Positions 23,656-33,545 of a DNA stretch of 64,000 nucleotides are shown in pieces. The notes under the pieces are model-generated. The model had not been told where the DNA came from. It was given only the letters and a program-made list of their open reading frames with translations, and did no database searches. Origin of the DNA: Microthyrium microscopicum (Eukaryota; Ascomycota; Dothideomycetes; Microthyriales; Microthyriaceae); contig MU004240.1 of assembly GCA_010405405.1 (NCBI GenBank), positions 1,436,814 to 1,500,813 of the forward strand. The letters are read 5' to 3'. The position numbers were made by a program, and so were the translations under genes. Within the stretch, counting starts at the first letter, position 1. Every line of letters starts with the position of its first letter.

Positions 23656-25038
23656 ATGTCTCCAAAAGCTAAACAGGCTATTGCGAAAGCTTTCGCGGAC
23701 CGGCCGGATCTAGTCCAAGGCCTCCAGGGCGTCATTGGTAAGTCTATAATTCTCCTTTCGAGTATTCTGTCAGCTAATGGATTTTCAGATCGATCACCCT
23801 TTGACGGTGAAACCCTCATTAAGCTTGCCGACTATGTCAGTTCGCTCAAAACTCAATCTACCAATGGATCAACTCCCTCCTCACAACCTACGACCAAGAA
23901 GAGAAAATTAGATGGAGATCAGGAGATGGCTGATGTGGGTGGTAGTGTGCTATTTACCTGCTCGGATATAAGTTTTTCTGTGCCTGTTCGGAAGAAGCTT
24001 CGACTAGAAGGTCTTAACGGTGGGCTGCGTGGACTCGATGCTGCTGGCAATACTGAAGTGAGCGTGAGCTGGGATAAAATTGGTAAGTCTGGGGAATATG
24101 CTAGGGAAGTGAATTTGTTCTGATCAGACCCATTAGAACACGTTTTCTGCCTACCTGTTCCAGACCGGGCAAAGCCATCGAATAACTTTGTGATACTTCC
24201 ATCTCAAGAGGCGCCAGACGTTGATCCCGTGGTATGGACGGCACCAGAACAGAACCCAAAGAACCCAGATCCAACGCACACTGTAGATTATGTTGCACAA
24301 CAACTAAATAACCAACTTGCAAGATTTGGGAAGCAGGTACTATATCCTGACGAGGCCGACTTTGTGAGCGAAGTAGGCGCGAAGATGGGCCGCAAGCAAT
24401 TCGGTGTACGAGCACATCGAGGCAGCAAAGAAGGTAGAAATCTCTCTTCGTTCACGCACTATCATATTCCTCGAGGCTAACATGTTGACCCAACAGGTCA
24501 CTTATTCTTCCTATCCCCAGGCATCCTATTCGCCTTCAAAAAACCCCTCCTATTCCTCCCTTTCCACAACATCACATCAATATCCTACACCAGCGTTCTC
24601 CAACGAACCTTCAACCTCAGCATAGCAGCCCGCGAGCCCGGCACAGACACCGAAATCGAGATTGAATTCAGCATGCTCGACCAAGAAGATTACGGCGGAA
24701 TCGACGCCTACATCAAGCGCCACGGCCTCAACGATGCCAGCCTGGCAGCCACCCGTCGCGCCAAAGTCTACAACGTCAACGCGCCCAAGAACGCCAAAGC
24801 CGGCGCGGATGGCAGCACGGCGGCGCCAGCGACTCAGAACGGTGCTGCGCAGGACGATGGCGAGTCGGAGATACAGAAGGCGGAGCGCATGCTGCAGGAT
24901 GCCGAGGACGAGGACGAGGAAGATTATGTCGAGGGACAGGAGGATGAGGAGGAGTATAGTAGTGAGGACGAAGATTATGCGTCTGGCGACGAAGAAGACG
25001 CAGAGGAAGAGGAGGAGGATGCCGCCGATGAGGAATGA
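23656..25038 (+). CDS. RTT106: Histone chaperone Rtt106
   Basis: Exons are 23656-23737, 23789-24082, 24164-24433 and 24497-25038, giving 395 aa with all phases consistent. Rtt106 binds acetylated H3-H4 and deposits it during replication-coupled nucleosome assembly and silencing. The sequence shows a short N-terminal helical part ([19 protein letters not shown]), a basic KKRKLDGD stretch likely to act as a nuclear signal, and then the double PH-like region. The diagnostic block is [20 protein letters not shown], then [19 protein letters not shown]. The last ~75 residues are almost pure Asp/Glu (about 24880-25035), the acidic tail expected of this chaperone. Length and order match fungal homologues. 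The start codon is supported by an in-frame conserved N-terminus and the 51-bp first intron. Confidence 0.92.
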
Positions 25039-28000
25039 TTGAGCTGATTTTTGCCATCACGATGCCACTTCCACCATCAATTGAACATCGCGGGATTGGC
25101 TAGAAACCTGAGCGGGCAGGGATGTTGAATACTTCTATAAACTATGTAGACAACAAGAACATGGATAACCCATCTTCCCTGTATTCTTTCAAGCTTGCCG
25201 TCCTCCTGGGCCAAACCGTTACACAACAGAGAAAAAGCTTCCAGGTTTTAATTTAATAAAAACCGACGCTTGATGTGACTGGGGTACTTGCATGGAACCA
25301 GTTTAGCTAGCCGACGAAGCTATGAATAATGCTGTAGAACACCCGGCGTAACTTGCCGAACCAAAAGCCTCATCTAGCTCCTTTGAATACTCTAAAGAAT
25401 GACGGGATGGGCTGAGGTGGGGGGTCTGACATGCAGCGGGCCGGAATCTTTGGCTTGCTTCGGGGTTTCCTGAAGTGGCTGGTTGTGAGGGGTCTTTTGA
25501 GTTTGAATATAACATGGTCTTACGGGATTTCATTGACTTGGGTTATGGGAATTGTATTGACTTGGGCTATGGCAGTTTTATTGACTTGGGTTATGGTAGG
25601 TTGTTGACTTGGGTTATGGGAATATTTGAACTCAATAGCTTGACGAGAGAGAGAACTTGTTCTTGGAAACGGGGCGAATATCGTCTTTGATCAACAATTG
25701 CATGTTGCAGTACGGACAATGGAACATTTGTTGTTGGGACTCTCTATGCTCTTTTGTGCATGTGAAGACTCCAATGATAAGTGACCAATGTAGTGGGTTA
25801 GTATCAATCAGGCAATCCTCGCTGGTATCTGTCCATATCTATCAACAATCTTAGGCCCAATGTTCAAAAATTTGAATTTATGATTGCTACATAGTAATTA
25901 TGAACCCTCAGTTGCCAGTGTTTGAGTTTATAATAGGTCATAGAGTAGTTGTTTGCTAATTGAATAGTAACTACCTGGTAATACCTACAATTCACTTTCT
26001 GTTCTACCTGTGCTTGTACATGGATCTTCTTAGAAAACGTAAAGGATGTTAGACGATTCCGGGATGATGTGGAGAGTTGAGAGCGGGGCTACTACTTTGT
26101 TGAGAAAAGCTTCGCAAACCACGGATTGCTCATATGAGGTGGGGAGTGGCAAGTTCGTGGAAGACCCTGGCTTTGTTTTCCTATGCTCAGTGATGTGAAG
26201 CGGAGAAGTACATGATGCATAAATTTAGGCAAGTCGAGAGGAAGAGGTTGGGAGCTCTTTCTGGGACCGATACCATCCGTTACTGCGAGGTACAACAAAT
26301 TTGTGGAGATATTGTTAAGCAGCTCGTGGCACGGAGAAGACTCCGCCTTTGATACGGGGAACGGCGTGAACGGGTAGACTATGCAGGCTGAATTGGGTGT
26401 AAAAGTTTGATATTCGAACCAGCAAGCATGAAAGGATTTCATGGTTCAAGCTTTAACAGTGCACAATCTCGGAGAAAGTATGAGATACTGCCGATGCTGG
26501 GAATGCGCCGTTGTAGGTAATGCGGCACGTTTGACGGGTTGACGAACTTATTTGACTGGCCAATTCATTCTATGCAAACCAGGACCCTTGAGTGTTTTTA
26601 CTGGCAAGGTAGCTCTCGAAGTGGTGGGGCTGGAAATGATAATGAAAATCTGGGAGTTAGTTAAAGGCCTACATGGATTTACCATGCAAGAGTCGATCAG
26701 ATTTGTACTACCGTGGGGTGCGAGTTGTGCCCGAGGCCGTCCTTTCGTATCTCTTAATTATTTCCATAAGGACTCATGATGGTGCAAAGACTGAATCGTT
26801 AAACCGTATGGACAATCGACTGCCATGGATGGAGGAGGTCGTCCTGAAGTGGAGGCGAAAAGAACTGAAGGGACTTGCCGATGTAATGTGGCGAGGTCCG
26901 TTTCCCAACCGCGCAGAGCATGGACGGCTTGAATGAAAAACTAGCAGCGGCGAATAAGAGTTTGCGCTCGCTGGATAGTCCCGGAGTTTGAACGTGTGCT
27001 AAGCCAGAAATGCAAGGCCTTTGCGAGAGGATATTCCCCGTTTGTAGATTCTTAGCCACACAAAAACGGGTGCCCCAAAGATATTGCCGCAGCTCATGTC
27101 ATCTGGTCCAGACTCAAAGCAATCAAGTCAACAACTCCCTCTTGTTTGCCTGTCACCTGCAACGCAACACTGCAGTATCAATTGAACCGCAAAGTCTGGG
27201 GTGTTGTCGTGCTTTGACGTCCGGTGGTATGCGATCTGGGTGTTGGGAGGAATCGTGATTGCCGGCATGTCTTTTCCAAAAGCAGTTGATGTTCAACACT
27301 TATGCGGAGTAACACCGCAGTGAACGCAGCAGTGGCGTTCAATTGAAGCACAACCTTGGAACTTTGCAAGCGGCCAGTTGAATTGTAGGAGCCACAAAGG
27401 CTGAATTACATGACGGCATTATGGTCGTGTGCTTGGCTTGGCTGGCAGTTTAGCTTCGTCAGGTACAGATAGCATTGGCGCAATTTCGAGGACTTGGTAA
27501 CTTGGTTGTAGGTTGAAACTTGATTCCAACTGATCAGACATCTTGTACTTCTTGTCATATCAGCTTCAATTCACAAGTAAATGCCTGGTTACCGGCGTAG
27601 TAGGGTGTCAGGGAGTTTCACGGATGCATTGTATTGGTGTGGTTAGAGTACTTGTACAGAGAGTGTCGCCATGGGGGGTTGATTTCTTCATCTCCACGCG
27701 TGCTTCAAGGAATCAGACGCATCAATGGGTTATCCATCTTATCCTTGCTAGTTCCGATTACGCTGCAGGGAATATTCAACTCTTGCTCTAGCCTCCTCTC
27801 ACGTCTTTTCAACTCCAACCTTCAACCAACTCTCTTCCCATCTCTCCAATCTCTCCAATCTCCCCTCTTACCTTCCAACACTCTACAAATTCCTGCTATT
27901 TCTACCCTCATAGATTCACTAATCTAGGCAACAATTTCTTTCCCCTAAGTGTGACCTTCTCCTTACTTCACATTTCTTTCCCGAACAGCCCTTCTTATCC

Positions 28001-28274
28001 CCACTACTTGCAGCACTTGTCAGTAGTTAGTACCTCTGTTGTGACTTGCGGTTTCTACTTTATGAACTGCTACTTTCCCTAACATTTAACCCCATCTCGC
28101 CATCTCTTATCAGAGAGCCAATTGTCCCAGCACGTTTGTTACTCCAACCTTTTCACTACCTAAAATCTCGTCCATTGATATCGTCGAGCCTTGAAGGCCT
28201 ATCACCCAATCCCGACTCTCTCTTGCCTTTTAAACTTTACTGCATTATTTGCATATGCACCCCATTCATAGCTC
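25039..28274. other. Gene-poor 3.2-kb interval
   Basis: No convincing gene. Short ORFs such as 26092-26442 (minus) and 26552-26779 show no family pattern. It holds the 24-bp tandem repeat at 25532-25626. From about 27780 to 28270 the sequence becomes strongly C/T-rich, with repeated CTCTCCAAT words. That is consistent with a long promoter or leader for the SPX gene. Confidence 0.5.
25532..25626 (+). repeat. Four-copy 24-bp minisatellite
   Basis: The unit ATTGACTTGGGTTATGGG plus six variable bases occurs at 25532, 25556 and 25580. A fourth copy at 25604 lacks the first base. Because 24 is a multiple of three, the first three copies read as IDLGYG repeats in a 71-codon ORF at 25475-25690. That ORF has no other support. 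Confidence 0.85.
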
Positions 28275-31112
28275 ATGAAATACGGCGAAACCCTCCGTCA
28301 ACGGTCTGTCCCGCAGTGGGCATATCGTGAGTCACCTATCCCACTTCCAACCTCATGCAACTGGACTAACTCGTCATTTTAGAAAATGTTGCCTACGACA
28401 GTATTAAAAAGCTCATCAAGGAGCACACTACTCCCAATCGGATAAAAGCTGTCTCCATTCCTGGACAGGGTGACGCTGTCGAGGAATTGTTCGAAAATCA
28501 GCTATTTGACCTACTCGTTGAACAACATGGAAATATCAATCTCTTTGTCCGGAGCAAGTCCGGGGAAATTGACCGACGCCTTGGTTAGTTCCTTTCTTCA
28601 TGCGCTCTGCATACCGTTTCCGCAAAGATCGCGTGCTAATTACTTGGGATACAGATCATTTGGGCAATCAACTGCACAATATACAGTTAGCCAGCTGGCC
28701 ACCGTCAATAGTTCCTGCTCGAGTCCCTCCTTCTAGGCTAGCAAAATATGGTAGGATTGAAGAGCAAGCCTCACAGTAAGAATTCTCACAATTTAACCTT
28801 TGGTTGCTAATCTGTCATAGGGCCGGAGAAGAAATCAAACTTCTCTCGCGGTTTGTCACTGTTCAGAAGACTGCTTTCGTTAAGCTCCTGAAGAAGTATA
28901 AAAAGTGGTCTAGACGTTCATCACTTGAATACAGATGGAGCTCTGAAGTCGTCAGTCAACCAGACAGCTTTACCAACCTGGACCTGGGCCCATTCTTTGA
29001 TCATTGGGCAACTTTACTTCAGGAGATCCGCTTTGCTATGGGCTTTGGTCAGGGTAGAAGCAATGCCACATCTGCCTCGCAGAGTCCAGCAATCAATCCA
29101 ATGATTCCCAAGGAGAGCTCCATTTCAGTAGCTCGACGCCTACACGAGGTGACTTCAAACGGTGTTGACGTTGATTTTGATGCTGCCATATCTTCGGTGC
29201 CAATTGGAACAAGAGGCTCCCGCGCTGTTTATTGGGTACATCCTGACCAACTAGTTGAGTTGCAAGTACTTCTTCTTCAATATACTCGACTAGCATTTCC
29301 AAAATCCCGCCCTGGTAGTTCCAACGATGGAAGTTCCCCAGTTACTAGACGCAGTTCTCTTTCGATAGCCAGGCGGGATGATGGCTCCCACGAAATAACA
29401 AACGGCATGATTGTTTTGGACGAGCCCAATGAGTTTGCGCTATTACAAAACTCGATTCCAATCAGCGATACTGAAGATGCACATTCACCTATTCCCACAC
29501 AGGCGGCGATGACATTGAGGTGGACTTCGGGGACGGATTTGGCAGTATGCTTGCGAGCTGAAGCTTCCATAGACTCGAATATGTCAATCAGATCGCCTGG
29601 AAAGATCAAGTTCAAGCGTGCTGCGGACTTTTTAGACTTGACCAAAAATTATGTCCCATCAGGGATTACAGATCCGGACAGCAACAACCTGTCTAGGACT
29701 CCCGACAACCCAGAAAAAGTACTCACAGCCCGAAAGTGGCTCGAAGATCACACCCAAACCAAGCCGTTGGTTAGCGTTCTCTCAAAAAGATCTCGATTCA
29801 TCAACTTGCCCAATGGTAGAGACAGTGGGCTATGGTGTGTACTCGACACGAATGTCGTCTTCAGAAGTGTGGCTTTAAAAGATCTGGAAGGGAAGGATTG
29901 GCCTCAAACATTAAGTCAAGATGGCTTGCGATTTCCCTACGCCGTTTTACAAGTCAGACAAGAGGGTAAAACTGCTTTTGATCTGATCAGACTGCTAGAT
30001 GAAAGCCACCTGGTAAAAACTATTCTGTACAGTATATAATTCTCAACTAACGGTTTCTCTAGACAGAAAGAGTTCGAGGCTTCTCATTATCTGCGCATGC
30101 CGTGTGGTCTTGCGCAAGACCGCGGGTCATGACACCTCCTTTTTGGGTAAGCAGTTCGTTCTCTTTTGACAGTCACATCTAACCCGTATAGCTTCCCGTA
30201 TTGTCAGGAGATATTCGAAAGCTACCTTCAGCGAACAACGGGCGTCGAAAACGCAAGACAGCATCCAACAAGATAGCAAGTTCTGGAGGAGAAGACATCG
30301 GCTCTAGCTCAACAGCAGCTGATACCGGAGAAGAGTCTTCATCTATAGCGGGAAATCGAGGAGACTACAAGCGAGGACGAAGCTCGAAATACGCCAATTT
30401 GCGAAAGAAACAGGACTTGTCTCAGACGGAATCAGTACGATACTGGAGCGAATACGACCAACCCGAGGATGACCCAGAGGAGGGTTATTTTATATACGTC
30501 AATCCAGACGATGACGACGACGATGATTCGTGGATTCCCTTTAGAGACTCTGCACGCACAGCATACAAACGGCTGCGCAGTATGCTTTCTCGCTCCAACA
30601 GCTCCGTTACGGCCGTTGGCGATGAGGAGAGCTCGCCTCTTCTCCAGTCATCGATGCTACCAAAGCCTGGCTTTCCGGAATCCATCACTGAAGAAACCTC
30701 ATCCAGCTCGTCCTCTTCTGACGAAGACGAGACTGATGACTATCTCCACCCTCGCACGCGCTACGGCACCCTCGCCGCCTCTCGTCCCGTTGACGTCCAG
30801 ACAGAGAACGACGCAATTGGCATCCTCCTAGCGTCTATGATATCCCTCTTCTTCGCTGCAACACTCAGTATCGTCCTTCTCGTGCTCTCCTCAGTCGGCC
30901 GCAAGCGCGCCCGCGGAGAAATCGACATTGTGGTCCTAGCCGGCTCGTTTATAAGTTTAGCGTTTGCCGTCATAGGTCTCTGGGGCATGTTGCGGCGCGA
31001 TGCTGGAGTGACGCGATGGATGATTGGCATCTCAATCTTCGCTGGCGTGGTGATCATTGACGGGGTGCTGGCAGGCACGCTGGTACGAGAGATACTCTTG
31101 GCTGTCAAGTGA
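28275..31112 (+). CDS. VTC5: SPX-domain vacuolar membrane protein, Vtc5-like
   Basis: There are six exons: 28275-28326, 28383-28583, 28655-28775, 28821-30012, 30063-30146 and 30192-31112, giving 856 aa (yeast Vtc5 is about 870). The N-terminus MKYGETLRQRSVPQWAY is a typical SPX start. ENQLFDLLVEQHGNINLFV and KTAFVKLLKKYKKW follow and give the basic inositol-pyrophosphate-binding face. The middle is a divergent VTC-type core (VYWVHPDQLVELQVLLLQYT). The tail has Ser/Asp-rich low complexity including a run of seven Asp. Three membrane helices end the protein: ILLASMISLFFAATLSIVLL, IDIVVLAGSFISLAFAVIGL and IGISIFAGVVIIDGVLAG. Vtc5 is an accessory subunit stimulating the vacuolar polyphosphate polymerase in yeast. 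A similar phosphate-storage role is inferred. I could not confirm catalytic polymerase residues, which fits an accessory subunit. Confidence 0.75.
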
Positions 31113-31727
31113 ATTCGCCATTGCTATGTGTTTCTGAGCCACGGAGGGTGGCTGCTATTCTGTCTTTTTGATGTTTTTTTGATGAGCATTATTGATTGCG
31201 GGTGGGCATTGCATTGCATGGATATGAGATGATGATAACGGATATCAAGAGCTACAAGGCTATTCTTAGATTCTTACATTACTATTACCTTAGAGCCGAC
31301 CTGGCCAAAGTAAATCGTTACTTTGAGCCTTGGTGTAGTATATAGATATATGCAGGCCGATTACACTGAATGCTTCCAATAATTCCGTGAATCTGAGGTC
31401 CGAAACGGGGTTCACTTCGTAGTGTACCTAGGCCTAGCCTGGAGAAATTGCCCCTTTTCAAGTGGGTTGAGTACGTAATTAGCCTATGATGGTCTTCAGG
31501 ATAGGTTGTATGGGAGTTGAGCCAGTCAAATATTTGAAACCCGCCAGAACTGCACGGGTTAACCCGCTGTTAACCCGTCAGATGCCGCTGTTCAATAGTA
31601 TCATAGCATGCTAAGATACTTTTCGTATGGTCTTGAGGTCCAGTGGATGCAACTGTGTTCGACCTGTGGGTTCTCTGCCTCGATCATGCTTGATTTATCG
31701 TGTTCAGATCAGTTTTTGATCATAGAC
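31113..31727. other. Convergent 3' intergenic region
   Basis: Tail-to-tail spacer. It contains short repeats of AACCCG around 31540-31580 and no gene. Confidence 0.45.
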
Positions 31728-32935
31728 TCATGTCCTTCGAAGTCTCAAAATATCAGACAACTTCAAATCGCCCTTCGCTCCCCATCCATGCACACCATCT
31801 GCGACACTCGGCCGCACTTGCACATACCACTGCCAGGCTTTGGCATCCAATTGCTCAGCGCTAACGTGCGGACTCCACGATTGGAATAATAGCTCCAGTG
31901 CGCCCAGTAATAGGGCAACCACCTCTTCACCATCCGAGGATTTGAGCTTGGTAGCTTTCTTAGAAGCAACCTCGGTCCTTGAGGGAGCAGCTTTCTTACT
32001 AAACGCCCGCATCAGATATGCCCTCGCAGATTGTGGTGTATATATCGGCAGCCCAGTGTCCGCCAACCCAACACCCGTCCCGTCATTCTCGCCTCCTTGC
32101 GCTTTTTTCAGTGCTTCCACATCCAGTGCCCACAGCGCAGGTTTTTCGTCCGCTGGGGTTGGCTTGATCGTGGCATCAGTGTCTTGTGTGCTTGTCTCCT
32201 GCTTGACCCCATCCGGGTCATGCTTCATCTCTTCCGGCTCATGCTTAACCTCATTCGGCAGATCTGCCCACCCCGAACGCTTCATAGTCCTTACACTCCG
32301 CCCCATGACCTTCACAACCGCCTGCCCCTGTCCCCATCCCTCCTCATCTGCACTTTTCCCCTGTTCGATACCCAAACTAACCGCCTTACTCCGACTATTC
32401 ATGCTAACCGCCGCCTGCGCTAGACTCAATCTGCTGGAAAGAGGCTGTTCAGGCATAGTATATTTAAGCGCCACCACTCCAAAAGCCAACACAAGCGGCG
32501 CTCTATTCGTAACCAGCACCGTATCCGCAATTCGTTCTTCATCCAGTATCGGCATAGGCAGATCTAATGACTCTTCGGTAGGCCCACCTGGCTGAGGCAG
32601 TTCGAATTGGGAAGGCCGAGCTTTCTTTGCAGGAGGTGAGAGTGTATCATCGCCAGCGACACGTTTCTTGCTGAGTCGTTTGGCGGCGTTGAGGACTTGT
32701 TTTGCGGTTTTGCCGTCTTCGAAAAAGGGTGCTAGGGTGACGGGGTTGGAGGCTGCTATTGCGGTGGGGCTAAGTCGCGGTTAGATGCTAGATGCCGAGT
32801 TTGGGATTGGGAGTTTTACGTTGTTAGATTGGCTTTTTGGAGGTTTTTGATGGTGCCCATTGCTTTGGCGATGGGGACCTTCGCGTCTTGGGATAGGAAG
32901 CGGAGGAGGGCTTGGATTTCGCTTGCTGATGACAT
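31728..32935 (-). CDS. Conserved ascomycete protein of unknown function, probably nuclear
   Basis: Exons are 32935-32820 and 32769-31728 (50-bp intron), giving 385 aa. The N-terminus MSSASEIQALLRFLSQDAKV, then AMGTIKNLQKANL, looks like a helical domain. A basic KRLSKKRVAGDD and PAKKARPSQ region suggests a nuclear localisation signal. The centre has NRAPLVLAFGVVALKYTMPE followed by LSSRLSLAQAAVSMNSRSKA and VKVMGRSVR, which I recognise as strongly conserved in filamentous ascomycetes without a firm function. A short acidic repeat (HEPEEMKHDPDGVKQE) and a Lys-rich tail follow. No enzyme signature, transmembrane helix or signal peptide is evident. It is tail-to-tail with the Vtc5-like gene. Confidence 0.8.
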
Positions 32936-33235
32936 GGTGGATGGAGTGAGTCTGTCTGCAGCTTTTGGAAACGGGATTTGGTGATATAACTCAGATATTT
33001 GGTGATCTAACTTGGATATTCGGAGGAAGCTGAAAAAAAAGATTTGGCGATGGCTGTGGTGTTGACTCTTGAGCGTCATAGAACGCGTCTCTCCGCGTGT
33101 TCACATGATCGGTCAAAAGTCAATTAACAATTACGGTATGTTGCTTAGGCTGAGTTCAATTCCCTCAAAAACACAATGCCAACAAAAAAAAAATCCAGAC
33201 CAGACATCGAGTTGAACAGATCTGGTAGTCCTTAT

Positions 33236-33545
33236 GGGGAGGGTTAGCAAACGAAATCGTGCAACATTTGTTTGCTCGTGTTCTAACCAAAAGCAGGTCT
33301 GCTAGGCTTTTATAGCTCTAGCACATAACCTTATTTAATCCACAATCTATTTAGCTAAAGCCAGTCTCAACGGACAAACCAATGATAAGCTATGAATTTC
33401 GGCGCTATACCTTTTCGAGGAGAAGTTTTTGAGAAGTTGCCGCTAGACCTCAGGTCTAGCGGCAACTGCTCGAATTCGTTTACTAGCTATCTTGGGTGAA
33501 GATCTGCAAATGAATATTGCAGAATTTCGTTTGCTAACCCTCCCC
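33236..33545. mobile_element. 310-bp MITE-like inverted-repeat element
   Basis: The ends are a perfect 22-bp terminal inverted repeat beginning GGGGAGGGTTAGCAAACG, with similarity continuing inward to roughly 40 bp with a few mismatches. Each arm also folds on itself: on the left, AGCAAACGAAAT is followed by ATTTGTTTGCT. The 31-bp palindrome at 33436-33466 lies inside. There is no coding potential. The flanks (TCCTTAT and AATCCAA) show no clear target-site duplication, so the superfamily is not assigned. Confidence 0.8.
33436..33466. repeat. Perfect 15-bp-arm palindrome
   Basis: GTTGCCGCTAGACCT, then a single C, then AGGTCTAGCGGCAAC: two perfect 15-bp arms around one base. It lies off-centre within the MITE-like element and would form a strong hairpin or cruciform. 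Confidence 0.9.

Noticed and set aside
24776-25060. 94-codon minus-strand ORF rich in Pro/Arg/His
   Set aside because: It is the antisense of the RTT106 acidic tail and is explained by the repetitive GAG/GAT codons there.
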